NCBI RefSeq assembly: GCF_000502955.1
Contig: NZ_AYWO01000007.1
Location: 11,532-44,880 of the forward strand
DNA length: 33,349 nucleotides
Source of the DNA: Mesorhizobium sp. LNHC252B00
Lineage (GTDB): Bacteria; Pseudomonadota; Alphaproteobacteria; Rhizobiales; Rhizobiaceae
Direction: 5' to 3'
Shown: one piece after another, positions 1 to 9,042 of the stretch
How positions within the stretch are numbered: the first letter of the stretch is position 1
Layout: each line of letters begins with the position of its first letter
Notes under the pieces: model-generated
Databases searched by the model: none
What the model saw: the letters and a program-made list of their open reading frames with translations, nothing else
What the model was told of the DNA's origin: nothing
Made by a program: the position numbers and the translations under genes

Positions 1-743
<743 letters not shown>

Positions 744-787
744 TTATTTTGAGGCGAGCATTTTCAATCGGTTAGACTGATTGGGAC

Positions 788-803
788 TTACGTAAACGTC
801 AAA
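788..803. promoter_or_regulatory. Candidate MerR-type (LiuR-like) operator
   Basis: The sequence TTACGTAAACGTCAAA holds two ACGT cores separated by AA, which resembles the ACGT-N2-ACGT boxes of LiuR-like MerR regulators. It lies 38 bp upstream of the ATG of the acetyltransferase remnant at 841. The match is partial (the flanks are only weakly symmetric), and no MerR gene is in the window, so this is a motif guess. Apart from this box, and whatever promoter mdh has, I see nothing in 600-835. Confidence 0.25.
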
Positions 804-840
804 GTTTGTAAGCCGACTTGCGAAGTTTTACACAGTGAGT

Positions 841-915
841 ATGGAAATCAGAAGGCTATTTCCAGATGATGACGCCCTTGTGATGCGCGTGGCAGAGGAT
901 GTGTTTGGGCACACG
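841..915 (+). pseudogene. N-terminal remnant of a GNAT acetyltransferase
   Basis: From the ATG at 841 the translation begins MEIRRLFPDDDALVMRVAED, followed by VFGHTVRSD. This is typical of the start of small GNAT-fold acetyltransferases of the aminoglycoside/AacC-like type (beta-1, then the D-ALV helix and the DVF segment). The likeness stops about 25 codons in. The frame stays open only because it then runs antisense through zapE, and no acetyl-CoA loop (Q/RxxGxG/A) follows. I read it as a truncated gene whose 3' part was lost at the junction with the zapE 3' end. A real upstream sequence with an operator-like box supports a once functional gene. Chance similarity of a 25-residue stretch cannot be excluded. 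Confidence 0.4.
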
Positions 916-999
916 GTCAGATCGGACTCGAACGGTTTGATAGTCGGCGGGACAGAGGGGTGTGACGGAACGCTACGGATCCGCTTTGGGGTTCCATCT

Positions 1000-2199
1000 C
1001 TACGCCCGCGCCTGCTGCGCTTCTGGCGCCACTTTCACCTTCTGCCGCTCCGCCCAATCCTCCAGCCAGTCGTGGCTTTGCATCTCGATCAGGCGCGATG
1101 CCGTGCGCTCGAATTCGAAGACCTCGACGCCGCGCTTTGCGAGATAAAGCTGCGTCGGCGGAGCCTCTGCACTCATCACCAGCCGTACATGATGGTCATA
1201 AAGCGTGTCGATCAACAGGATGAAGCGCTTGGCCTCGTTGCGCTTGCCTTCGCCGAGCACCGGGACATGGTCGACGAAGATGGTCGAAAAGCGCCCGGCG
1301 ATCGCCAGGTAGTCGCGTGCCCCAAGCGGCCTTTCGCAGAGATCTGCGAAGGAAAACCGCGCCGCATCGCCTGCTGCGCGCGGCACGACCACTTGCCGGC
1401 CCTTGAGGGTCAGCGAGGTCTCCGTAATCGGCACGCCACGCGTCATGGTTTGCCAGGCCTCGTCGAGTATCTGGTCGGCCGCCGCACCGGCCGGCGTGAC
1501 ATAGACCGGCATGCGGGCGAACTTTTCCAGCCGGTAGTCCTTGTCGGCGTCGAGTGCCAGCACCTGTGCATGCCGCTCCAGAATGCCGATGAAGGGCAGG
1601 AAAAGCTGGCGGTTCAGCCCTTCTCTATAAAGATCTTCCGGCGCCACGTTCGAGGTGGCGACCAGCACCACGCCGTTGGCAAACAGCGCCGAAAACAGCC
1701 GCGACAGGATCATCGCGTCGGCAATGTCGGTGACCGAGAACTCGTCGAAGCACAGCACCCAGGCCTGCTCGGCAAGCGCCTTGGCGACGGGCGGGATCGG
1801 ATCGTCTTCCCTGACGTCACCGTTCTTGCGCGCCTGCCGGTGCTTCTGGATGCGGTCCTGGACATCGGCCATGAAGTCGTTGAAGTGGACGCGGCGTTTG
1901 CGCCGTACCGGCACAAGCTCGAAGAACATGTCCATCAGCATGGTCTTGCCGCGGCCGACGCCGCCATGGATGTAGAGCCCTTTGACGGCCTCGTGCGTTC
2001 CGCGCTTGCGGGCAAACAGCCAGCCCAGCGCGCTGGACTTCTGTGCCAGCCGCTTGGCCGAAATCTCATCGGTCAGCCGGTCAAGCGCAGCTGCGATCCG
2101 CTCCTGTAGCGGATCGCGTTCGATCGCCCCCGTTTCCACCAGATGGTCGTAACGCTGCCTGACGGTCGCATGGATCTGGAGGCCGTCACGCAGATGCAT
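1000..2199 (-). CDS. zapE: Cell division ATPase ZapE (AFG1 family)
   Basis: 399 aa AFG1/ZapE-family AAA-type ATPase. In E. coli ZapE associates with the Z ring under stress; the mitochondrial homologue AFG1/LACE1 acts in quality control of respiratory-chain proteins. Visible motifs: Walker A GGVGRGKT at about residues 79-86, followed by MLMDMFF, which is typical of the family; Walker B with the catalytic acidic pair in VLCFDEFSV (D152, E153); and VATSNVAPEDLY, a sensor-1-like NxxP segment. The length is normal for the family. The ATG at 2199 is the first good start; no strong Shine-Dalgarno is visible. The gene lies between mdh and the Omp19-like gene on the same strand, 40 bp downstream of the latter, so the two may be cotranscribed. 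Confidence 0.93.
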   Translation of the reverse strand: MHLRDGLQIHATVRQRYDHLVETGAIERDPLQERIAAALDRLTDEISAKRLAQKSSALGWLFARKRGTHEAVKGLYIHGGVGRGKTMLMDMFFELVPVRRKRRVHFNDFMADVQDRIQKHRQARKNGDVREDDPIPPVAKALAEQAWVLCFDEFSVTDIADAMILSRLFSALFANGVVLVATSNVAPEDLYREGLNRQLFLPFIGILERHAQVLALDADKDYRLEKFARMPVYVTPAGAAADQILDEAWQTMTRGVPITETSLTLKGRQVVVPRAAGDAARFSFADLCERPLGARDYLAIAGRFSTIFVDHVPVLGEGKRNEAKRFILLIDTLYDHHVRLVMSAEAPPTQLYLAKRGVEVFEFERTASRLIEMQSHDWLEDWAERQKVKVAPEAQQARA

Positions 2200-2239
2200 C
2201 GGTCATGTCGTTCCGGAGCAATTTCCAGGAAAAATATGT

Positions 2240-2779
2240 CTATCTTGTAAGCGAAATCGGCTGGCCGTTCGAAGTCTGGCCGTCGAATTTCGAGCCGCCC
2301 GAGGAATAGAGCCGCGCCAGCGCACCGCCATTCTCGTCATAAAGCGTCAGTTGCTTGCCGGCGACGTTCCACGACTTGATGCCGTCGATCGGTGCCGGGC
2401 AATGCAGCGGCCCGGCGCGGAAGCCGGCACCGAACTTGGTCTGCGGCGTCGCCACCTTGCAGCTCTGGCCCGAAACGCTGGCATTCCAGACGCCGGCGAC
2501 GCTGGCGGCATTGAGATCCGAGGCTCCGGCGGGCGCCGTACCGTCCGGCGGCAGCGAGGCCACCTGCGTATTCGCCGGCGCGGTCGGGAATTGCGACGGG
2601 TCCGTGGTGCCGGGCGACGCCGGCGGCGGTAGCTGGTTCGCGGTCACCTTGCCGGCGGGCGCGGCCTCCAGCGGTGCCGGCTGCTGATCGCCCATCGACG
2701 AGAAACGTGAGGTCGAACAGCCGCTCGCAACGAGCGCGGCCAGCGATACGGCCACCAGGCCGGTTTTCGAAAAAGTCAT
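2240..2779 (-). CDS. omp19: Omp19-like outer membrane lipoprotein, protease-inhibitor (AprI/Inh) fold
   Basis: 179 aa. The start at 2779 is chosen because GGAGG lies just upstream and a lipoprotein signal follows at once: a hydrophobic segment, then lipobox VASGC with the lipidated Cys near residue 20. A Pro/Ala-rich linker follows (to about residue 85), then a compact AprI/Inh beta-barrel domain with GVWNASVSGQSCKVATPQTK, GAGFRAGPLHCP and LTLYDENGG. These match the Brucella lipoprotein Omp19, which inhibits host proteases and protects the bacterium from lysosomal and gut proteolysis. The two cysteines in the domain probably form the conserved disulfide. The longer frame to 2986 adds no plausible N-terminus. 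In a soil or plant bacterium the target proteases are unknown. Confidence 0.88.
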   Translation of the reverse strand: MTFSKTGLVAVSLAALVASGCSTSRFSSMGDQQPAPLEAAPAGKVTANQLPPPASPGTTDPSQFPTAPANTQVASLPPDGTAPAGASDLNAASVAGVWNASVSGQSCKVATPQTKFGAGFRAGPLHCPAPIDGIKSWNVAGKQLTLYDENGGALARLYSSGGSKFDGQTSNGQPISLTR

Positions 2780-2826
2780 TCCAACCTCCGTCGGATCCGG
2801 CTGGGGGGAAGCCGTCCGCACAATCT

Positions 2827-2851
2827 CACCTCCACCAAGATGGAGAAGGTG
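2827..2851. repeat. Short imperfect hairpin, CACC...GGTG
   Basis: CACC-TCCA ... TGGA-GAA-GGTG forms a short stem-loop in the 280-bp divergent region between omp19 and the metallo-hydrolase gene. It resembles the CACCTTCTCC...GGAGAAGGTG hairpins scattered between rhizobial genes, and a similar one occurs at 19736-19770. It may be a repeat remnant within the omp19 5' region. Nothing else recognisable was seen in 2780-3059 apart from the start of the plus-strand gene. Confidence 0.35.
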
Positions 2852-3059
2852 GCGAAATTTCAACCCGATATGGTTAAAATACGGTTTGCAGCAAGATTTG
2901 TTGCAAATTTGTCGCAATCGCGATGGTACGGGCCACTGTCGCGCGTCGCCCTGAGGTCCCGGTTGACACTGGCCGCCCCCTGGCATTCGGCGGTCACACG
3001 CTTGCGCAAGCAGGCACAGCGCCTATGTCAGGGAGACGCAACCTGCCGGAGCCGCAAAA

Positions 3060-4079
3060 TTGGCCGCGAGAAAGAGAGCCGCCAATCGCTACTATAGCGG
3101 CCCGCCCAGCGATCATTTCGACGGCACCTTGTTCTTCAATCCCGACGGCCAGCTGCCCGGCCGTTTCGCCGACCTGCTGAAATGGCAGTTGAATGGCAAG
3201 CGCTCGAAATGGCCGGCGACGAATCCAAGCCCCTTCCCGCAGGCAAAGCCGGCCGCGAGCGTCGAAGGCGCCGCGCTTGATGTGACGATGGTGGGCCATT
3301 CCAGCTTGCTGATCCAGACGGCCGGTCTGAACATCCTGACCGACCCGGTCTGGTCGCAGCGCGCGTCGCCGCTTTTCTTTGCCGGTCCACGGCGCATCAA
3401 TCCGCCAGGCATCGCTTTCGCCGACCTGCCGCCGATCGACCTCGTGCTGGTCAGCCACAATCATTACGACCATCTCGACCTCGCCACGCTGAAGCGGCTG
3501 AAGGCCGGCCACGACCCGCTGGTGCTCACTCCGCTCGGCAACGATACCCTGATTGGCGATGCGATTCCCGGCATGCGGCTGTCGGCGCACGATTGGGGCG
3601 ACAGGGTCGAGGTCGGCAATGGCGTCGTCGTCCATGTCGAGCCGGCGCACCACTGGTCGGCGCGGGGCGCCCGCGACCGGCGCATGGCGCTGTGGGCCGG
3701 CTTCGTCGTCGGGACGCCGAACGGCAAACTCTATTTCGCCGGCGACACCGGCTTCCACGGCGGCATCAACTATCGGCTGATGGCCGAGAAACATGGCGGC
3801 TTCCGCTTCGCCATCCTGCCGATCGGTGCCTATGAGCCGCGCTGGTTCATGGCGCCGCAGCACCAGAATCCGGAGGAGGCGGTGCAAGGCATGACATTGT
3901 GCAACGCCGCTTTCGCCGCCGGCTGCCACTGGGGCACTTTCCAGCTCACCGACGAACCGATCGACGAGCCGGCGCGAAAACTGACCGAGGCGCTTGATGA
4001 CCAAGGCGTCCCACGAGAGCGCTTTCGCGCCTTGCGGCCCGGCGAGGTCTGGAGCATACCCGAGATCGGGCGCGACTGA
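3060..4079 (+). CDS. Metallo-beta-lactamase-fold hydrolase, NAPE-PLD/UlaG-like
   Basis: 339 aa MBL-fold metallohydrolase of the NAPE-phospholipase D/UlaG branch. The metal-binding motif HxHxDH is seen in LVSHNHYDHLDL. It is preceded by MVGHSSLLIQT and the family-typical ILTDPVWSQRASPL, and followed by PAHHWSARG, YFAGDTGFHGG (metal Asp) and a distal His in MAPQHQNPEEA or GCHWGTF. The N-terminal NRYYSGPPSDHFDG is typical of bacterial members. The start is a TTG at 3060; the only nearby ATG (3025) is in another frame. Bacterial substrates are not established; phospholipid or N-acyl-ethanolamine hydrolysis is suggested only by homology. No signal peptide is visible, so it is probably cytoplasmic. 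Confidence 0.87.
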   Translation: MAARKRAANRYYSGPPSDHFDGTLFFNPDGQLPGRFADLLKWQLNGKRSKWPATNPSPFPQAKPAASVEGAALDVTMVGHSSLLIQTAGLNILTDPVWSQRASPLFFAGPRRINPPGIAFADLPPIDLVLVSHNHYDHLDLATLKRLKAGHDPLVLTPLGNDTLIGDAIPGMRLSAHDWGDRVEVGNGVVVHVEPAHHWSARGARDRRMALWAGFVVGTPNGKLYFAGDTGFHGGINYRLMAEKHGGFRFAILPIGAYEPRWFMAPQHQNPEEAVQGMTLCNAAFAAGCHWGTFQLTDEPIDEPARKLTEALDDQGVPRERFRALRPGEVWSIPEIGRD

Positions 4080-4150
4080 CGTCTGCATTGGCCATTTACG
4101 CCCCGGTCATTTTCGCAGATGGTCAGCCTAACGGGCAAAGGGGAATTCAG

Positions 4151-4717
4151 ATGAAATCGATCGTGGCAGTTCTGATGGCGCTGGCGTTTTCGACGCCGTG
4201 CGCTTTCGCAGGCGAAATCGGCGACCGCGCCACCGAGGCCGAAAAACTGCTGCAGTCGGGTGACGGCGCCGGCGCGCTGGACAAATTCCGCGGCGCGGAG
4301 GAAGCCTTTTGGCAAGCGATGCCGCTGACCGTCCAGAACGTCAAACAGGTCGATTCCGCAAGCGGTTTCGGCATCTACAGCGAGCGTGCCAATCGCATCT
4401 ACAAACCTGGCGAGAAGATCGTGCTCTATATGGAGCCTGTTGGCTACGGCTATGGCACGGACGGTCTCGGCAACAGCATGATCGCGCTTTCCGTCGACAT
4501 CACCGTCGTTTCACCGGCCGGCGAGACTCTCGGGACAAGTGAGAAGGTCGGCCGTGTCCAGGTCGCCTCCCGCTCACACAACCGCGAACTGTTCTTCAAG
4601 CTGGACCTCTCCCTCGACGGCTTGCTGCCCGGCAAATACCGGTGCGACTTTCTCATGCATGACGAGAATTCGAGCAAGACGGCGCCCTTCACCACCGATA
4701 TCGAGATCGCCGGCTAG
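4151..4717 (+). CDS. Secreted protein of unknown function
   Basis: 188 aa. The start at 4151 is chosen over an upstream frame extension because AAGGGG lies about 9 bases upstream and a clear Sec signal peptide follows (MKSIVAVLMALAFS, ending CAFA before GEIG at about residues 18-21). The first 40 mature residues look like a helical repeat (ATEAEKLLQSGDGAGALDKF). The rest looks like a beta-rich domain with IYKPGEKIVLYMEPVGYGYG and a C-terminal Ig-like pattern (LPGKYRCDFLMHDENS). I do not recognise a characterised family. It is periplasmic or exported. It lies 71 bp after the metallo-hydrolase gene on the same strand. Confidence 0.75.
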   Translation: MKSIVAVLMALAFSTPCAFAGEIGDRATEAEKLLQSGDGAGALDKFRGAEEAFWQAMPLTVQNVKQVDSASGFGIYSERANRIYKPGEKIVLYMEPVGYGYGTDGLGNSMIALSVDITVVSPAGETLGTSEKVGRVQVASRSHNRELFFKLDLSLDGLLPGKYRCDFLMHDENSSKTAPFTTDIEIAG

Positions 4718-4818
4718 GTCGGTCAACGGGCAGCGGCCTCGCAAGCCGACGGGAACCCAAGCGCGGCAACCGCGTTTTTCATATGGTTTCAAAATCTATC
4801 GGTTTGCGAGGCATTCCC

Positions 4819-4980
4819 ATGCTCAAATGGATTGTCATTTTGCTGATCATCGCCGCAGCGGCGAGCCTGCTCGGCATGCCGGCGCTGGCAGGTGCTGCCG
4901 CAACCGGTGCGCGCATCCTCATCGGCATCGTTCTGATCATCTTCCTGCTGATGGTACTGGGCATTTTCGCGGTGACGTAA
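4819..4980 (+). CDS. DUF1328 small membrane protein (YtjA-like)
   Basis: 53 aa, nearly all hydrophobic, with two predicted transmembrane helices: MLKWIVILLIIAAAASLLG, and the stretch around IGIVLIIFLLMVLGIF. A short GAAATGARI turn separates them. This matches the DUF1328/UPF0391 family (E. coli YtjA), whose function is unknown. The ATG at 4819 fits the family start LKWIVI better than the ATG at 4783, which would add a hydrophilic 12-residue extension. The gene stands alone: 101 bp after the secreted protein and 72 bp before dapF. Confidence 0.85.
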   Translation: MLKWIVILLIIAAAASLLGMPALAGAAATGARILIGIVLIIFLLMVLGIFAVT

Positions 4981-5052
4981 AGCGGCTCCGCACTGGTAAT
5001 TCCTGCCCGTTTCCGCCATATAGCGCCAATCGGACACGGAATTTACGGAGCA

Positions 5053-5937
5053 ATGGCCAGCACTGCCCCATTCGCCAAGATGAACGGCATCGGCAACGAG
5101 ATTATCGTTGCCGACATGCGTAGCCGTGCCGATCGGGTGACGGCGGCCGCGGCAATCGCGCTGAACGCCGATGCCGCGACAAGGTTCGACCAGATCATGG
5201 CGATCCACGACGCCAGGACGCCGGGCACCTCCTTTTTCATCGACATATTGAATTCCGACGGAACCAGCGCGCAGGCCTGCGGCAACGGCATGCGCTGCGT
5301 TGTCCAGGCGCTCGCCGCCGAGACGGGCCAGAAGACCTTCACCTTCGAGACCGTGGCCGGCATTCTTAACGCGCGCGAACATGCCGACGGCTCGATCTCC
5401 GTCGATATGGGCATACCGCGCTTCGGCTGGCAGGACATTCCGCTGGCCGAGGAATTCCACGACACCCGCATGATCGAGCTGCAGATCGGTCCGATCGACG
5501 CGCCGGTGCTGCATTCACCCTCTGTCGTCTCGATGGGCAATCCGCACGCCATCTTCTGGGTCGACCGCGACATCTGGTCCTACGAGCTCGATCGTTTCGG
5601 CCCGCTGCTCGAGAACCATCCGATGTTTCCCGAACGGGCCAACATCACCATCGCTCAGGTCACCTCGCCAGAAACCATGATCATCCGCACATGGGAGCGT
5701 GGCGCCGGCCTGACCAAGGCCTGCGGCTCGGCCTCCTGCGCCGCAGTGGTCGCAGCCGCCCGCACCAATCGGACCGGCCGCAGCGTCAGCCTGTTGACGC
5801 CCGGGGGCGGCACACTGCATGTCGAATGGCGCGACGATGACCACGTCATCCTCACCGGTGCCGCCGAATGGGAATTTTCCGGCAGCTTCGATCCGGCGAC
5901 AGGAACATGGGCCCGCGACACCGAAAGCGCGGCCTGA
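5053..5937 (+). CDS. dapF: Diaminopimelate epimerase
   Basis: 294 aa. Converts LL- to meso-diaminopimelate, the last but one step to lysine and the source of the peptidoglycan cross-linking residue. The two catalytic cysteines of the racemase pair are visible: C76 in QACGNGMRC and C224 in [10 protein letters not shown]. Other family motifs are [12 protein letters not shown] at the N-terminus and [11 protein letters not shown]. The length is slightly above the usual 270-280. The stop codon overlaps the start of mtaB (TGATG), so dapF and mtaB are translationally coupled, as in other Rhizobiales. Confidence 0.96.
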   Translation: MASTAPFAKMNGIGNEIIVADMRSRADRVTAAAAIALNADAATRFDQIMAIHDARTPGTSFFIDILNSDGTSAQACGNGMRCVVQALAAETGQKTFTFETVAGILNAREHADGSISVDMGIPRFGWQDIPLAEEFHDTRMIELQIGPIDAPVLHSPSVVSMGNPHAIFWVDRDIWSYELDRFGPLLENHPMFPERANITIAQVTSPETMIIRTWERGAGLTKACGSASCAAVVAAARTNRTGRSVSLLTPGGGTLHVEWRDDDHVILTGAAEWEFSGSFDPATGTWARDTESAA

Positions 5938-7250
5938 TGTCCGCTCTGTCCAAGAGCCCGGTGTCCAAGGGCATCGATGTGGTGACCTTCGGCTGCCGGC
6001 TGAACACCTATGAATCGCAGGTGATGCGGCGCGAGGCTGAAAGTGCCGGCCTCGGTGCGCTGGAAGGCGGCGCCGTGATCTTCAACACCTGCGCCGTCAC
6101 CGGCGAAGCCGTTCGCCAGGCCAAACAGGCGATCCGCAAGGCGCGCCGCGACAACCCGCAAGCCCGCATCATCGTCACCGGCTGCGCCGCGCAGACCGAG
6201 CCTGAAAAATTCGCCTCAATGGACGAGGTCGATCTCGTGCTCGGCAACGAGGAGAAGCTGAAGGCGAACTCCTATCGCGCGCTGCCGGATTTCGGCGTCA
6301 ACGACACCGAGAAGGCGCGCGTCAACGACATTTTTTCGGTGCGCGAAACCGCAGGCCACATGGTCGACGCCATCGAGGGCCGCGCGCGCGCCTTCGTACA
6401 GGTGCAGACCGGCTGCGACCACCGCTGCACCTTCTGCATCATCCCTTACGGCCGCGGCAATTCGCGCTCTGTGCCGATGGGCGCCGTGGTCGAGCAGGTC
6501 AAACGGCTCGCCGGAAACGGCTATGCCGAGATCGTGCTGACCGGAGTCGACATGACCAGTTTTGGCGCCGACCTACCGGGCGCGCCGAAGCTCGGCAAAC
6601 TTGTAAGAACCATCCTCAGGCAGGTGCCCGACGTGAAGCGCCTGCGGCTGTCCTCGATCGATTCGATCGAGGCCGACGACGATCTGCTCGACGCCATCGC
6701 CACCGAGCCCAGGCTGATGCCGCATCTGCATCTGTCGCTGCAATCGGGCGACGACATGATCCTGAAGCGCATGAAGCGCCGGCACAGTCGAGACCAGTCG
6801 ATCCGCTTCTGCGAGGACGTTCGCAAGCTGCGCTCCGGCATCGTCTTCGGCGCCGACATCATCGCCGGCTTCCCGACCGAGACCGACGAAATGTTCGAGA
6901 ACTCGGAAAAAATCGTCGAGGAGTGTGGCCTGACCTATCTCCACGTTTTCCCCTTCAGCCCGCGCGACGGCACGCCTGCCGCGCGCATGCCGCAGCTCCG
7001 TCGCGAATTGGTCAAGCAGCGCGCTGCCCGGCTGCGCGCCGCGGGTGACGCTGCCTATATCAGGCATCTGTCGTCGCTTTCCGGAACCCGTCAGTCGATC
7101 CTGGTCGAGCGCGACGGACTTGGCCGCACCGAAGGGTTTACGCTTGCCGCACTCGGCACCGGCGCACCGGGCGAAATCGTCGAGGCCGATATATCGGGCC
7201 ACGATGGTACCCGGCTGATCGCGACGCCCCTTTCCGCCCGCGCGGCCTGA
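5937..7250 (+). CDS. mtaB: tRNA t6A37 methylthiotransferase MtaB
   Basis: 437 aa radical-SAM methylthiotransferase that converts t6A to ms2t6A at position 37 of ANN-decoding tRNAs. Domain order: an N-terminal UPF0004 domain with the three cluster-binding cysteines (TFGCRLN, FNTCAVT, VTGCAAQ), a radical-SAM core with CxxxCxxC in TGCDHRCTFCIIPYGRG, and a C-terminal TRAM-like region. GADIIAGFPTETDEMFE and LHLSLQSGDD are typical of MtaB/MiaB. GRGNSRS after the CxxxCxxC motif fits MtaB rather than MiaB or RimO. The start at 5937 overlaps the dapF stop (TGATG). A longer frame starts at 5868 inside dapF and is unlikely. Confidence 0.95.
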   Translation: MSALSKSPVSKGIDVVTFGCRLNTYESQVMRREAESAGLGALEGGAVIFNTCAVTGEAVRQAKQAIRKARRDNPQARIIVTGCAAQTEPEKFASMDEVDLVLGNEEKLKANSYRALPDFGVNDTEKARVNDIFSVRETAGHMVDAIEGRARAFVQVQTGCDHRCTFCIIPYGRGNSRSVPMGAVVEQVKRLAGNGYAEIVLTGVDMTSFGADLPGAPKLGKLVRTILRQVPDVKRLRLSSIDSIEADDDLLDAIATEPRLMPHLHLSLQSGDDMILKRMKRRHSRDQSIRFCEDVRKLRSGIVFGADIIAGFPTETDEMFENSEKIVEECGLTYLHVFPFSPRDGTPAARMPQLRRELVKQRAARLRAAGDAAYIRHLSSLSGTRQSILVERDGLGRTEGFTLAALGTGAPGEIVEADISGHDGTRLIATPLSARAA

Positions 7251-7262
7251 GAAACGCAAAGC

Positions 7263-8981
7263 ATGGCTGGTTTTTTCAAGAAGATATTTTCGTTCGGCAA
7301 GAAGGAGGTGGTCGAGGAGCGGGTCGACGAAACCGCCCCTTTGCCGCCGATCAAGTGGGAAGCACTCGATGCGCTGAAGCCGGCGGCCGAGCAGGTCGTG
7401 CCGGAGTTTTTGAAGCGCGACGAGCTGGAGCCCGAGGCGGAGACTGCGCCGACGCCGACGGTTGAGCCGAAGGTGATCCCTGCGACGGAACCGGCGCCTG
7501 TCGAGGAGCCGGCACCGACCATTCCGCCAGCACCTGAGCCGATAGTTCCGCCCGGGCCGGAACCTCTGCCGAAGCCCGAGCCGGAAGAAGAACCCGCGCC
7601 TGAGACGCCTGCCGAGCCGCCGGCGCCCGAGGAAATACCAACACCTCCCGCCGTCCCAGAACCTGCTCCCAAACCTCAGCCGCAAGAGGTACCGCCACCC
7701 GCGCCCGCCGAGCCGGAGATCGTTCCGTCACGCCCGGAAAAGCAACCGGAACCGGCGCCGATCGAAGTGCCGGTGCCGCCGGTCGAGGTTCCGACAGAGA
7801 CACCAACTCCAATCGAGGTGCCGACGCCGGCGCCGGCCCCTCAGCCACCATCAGACGTCGGCGCGGCCCCTCATCCGCCGGCCGAGATCGCACCTCCCAT
7901 TCGCCAGCCTGCGCCATTCGAATCGCAGCCGCTCGTTTCGGAGATCGCGCCCGAACCGCAGGCCGTCCCCGCGCCAAAATCCGTTCCCGCGCCTGGCAAG
8001 GTAACCGTCACCAAGAAGGTCGAGCAGAAGGCAGAGCCGCAGAAGGCGCCGGAGCCGGCGCCGAGGCGCTCATGGTTGCAGCGTATGAAGGACGGGCTTG
8101 CCCGTTCGTCCAAGGAACTGACCGGCAACATTGCCGGGGTCTTCACCAAGCGCAAGCTGGACGAGGAGACGCTGCAGGATCTGGAGGACGTGCTGATCCG
8201 TGCCGATCTCGGCATGGAAACCGCGCTGCGCGTCACTGATGCGCTGGCCGCCAGCCGTTACGGCAAGGATGTCTCCGACACCGAGGTTCGCACCATCATG
8301 GCGGCCGAGGTGGAGAAGGTGCTGACCCACGTCGCCATGCCGCTGGAACTCGATCTCTCGCACAAGCCGCATGTCATCCTGGTGGTTGGCGTCAACGGCA
8401 CCGGCAAGACCACGACGATCGGCAAGCTTGCCGCCAAGCTCACCAATGGCGGCCTGTCGGTGATGCTTGCCGCCGGCGACACGTTCCGCGCCGCGGCGAT
8501 CGAGCAGTTGAAGATCTGGGGCGAGCGGACGAAATCGCCTGTCATCGCCTCCAAGCTCGGCGCCGATGCGGCGGGCCTCGCCTATGACGCCTTCGAAAAG
8601 GCCAAGGAAGCCGGCTCAGACGTGCTGATCATCGACACCGCCGGCCGCCTGCAAAACAAGACCGAGTTGATGGCGGAGCTCGAAAAGATCGTCCGCGTGC
8701 TCGGCAAGCTCGATCCGGAAGCGCCGCACACCGTGCTGCAAACCGTCGATGCCACCACCGGCCAGAATGCACTCAGCCAGGTCGAAATCTTCCGCAATGT
8801 CGCCGGCGTCAACGGCCTGGTGATGACCAAGCTGGACGGCACGGCGCGCGGCGGTATTCTAGTGGCGATCGCGGCGAAGCACAAATTGCCGGTCTATTTC
8901 ATCGGCGTCGGCGAACAGGTCGACGACCTCGAACCGTTCTCGGCAAGCGAATTCGCCAGGGCGATCGCTGGAGTTGCCTAA
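7263..8981 (+). CDS. ftsY: Signal recognition particle receptor FtsY
   Basis: 572 aa GTPase that receives SRP-ribosome complexes at the inner membrane. The N-terminus MAGFFKKIFSFGKKE is a basic amphipathic membrane-binding stretch. Residues about 15-265 form an unusually long acidic A domain made mostly of Pro, Glu, Ala and Val (many PxPxE/EPxP units). The NG domain follows from about 268: RRSWLQRMKDGLARSSKELTG, the P-loop GVNGTGKTTTIGKLA near 375, DTAGR near 457 and TKLDGTARGG near 521. The gene starts 12 bp after mtaB and belongs to the dapF-mtaB-ftsY-yciB cluster. Confidence 0.97.
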   Translation: MAGFFKKIFSFGKKEVVEERVDETAPLPPIKWEALDALKPAAEQVVPEFLKRDELEPEAETAPTPTVEPKVIPATEPAPVEEPAPTIPPAPEPIVPPGPEPLPKPEPEEEPAPETPAEPPAPEEIPTPPAVPEPAPKPQPQEVPPPAPAEPEIVPSRPEKQPEPAPIEVPVPPVEVPTETPTPIEVPTPAPAPQPPSDVGAAPHPPAEIAPPIRQPAPFESQPLVSEIAPEPQAVPAPKSVPAPGKVTVTKKVEQKAEPQKAPEPAPRRSWLQRMKDGLARSSKELTGNIAGVFTKRKLDEETLQDLEDVLIRADLGMETALRVTDALAASRYGKDVSDTEVRTIMAAEVEKVLTHVAMPLELDLSHKPHVILVVGVNGTGKTTTIGKLAAKLTNGGLSVMLAAGDTFRAAAIEQLKIWGERTKSPVIASKLGADAAGLAYDAFEKAKEAGSDVLIIDTAGRLQNKTELMAELEKIVRVLGKLDPEAPHTVLQTVDATTGQNALSQVEIFRNVAGVNGLVMTKLDGTARGGILVAIAAKHKLPVYFIGVGEQVDDLEPFSASEFARAIAGVA

Positions 8982-8991
8982 CAAGCATGTC

Positions 8992-9014
8992 CCAAAAAGT
9001 TGCAGTCTTTTTGG
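8992..9014. repeat. Small palindrome, remnant of a rhizobial intergenic repeat
   Basis: CCAAAAAG and CTTTTTGG form an 8-bp perfect stem around TTGCAGT in the 61-bp gap between ftsY and yciB, directly after AAGCATGTC. The arrangement (CATGTCC-CAAAA...TTTTGG, then TGCGTAA) resembles a short palindromic repeat common between Mesorhizobium genes. It may also modulate ftsY-yciB readthrough. Confidence 0.45.
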
Positions 9015-9042
9015 ATCGGATTCTGCGTAAGAAAGAGCTTCC

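Noticed and set aside
835..2109. Long plus-strand ORF (424 codons) antisense to zapE
   Set aside because: Apart from its first 25 codons it is the mirror of the zapE coding sequence; GC-rich codon use leaves the opposite strand open.
2994..4088. Minus-strand ORF of 364 codons over the metallo-hydrolase gene
   Set aside because: No recognisable motif; the plus-strand product has complete MBL motifs.
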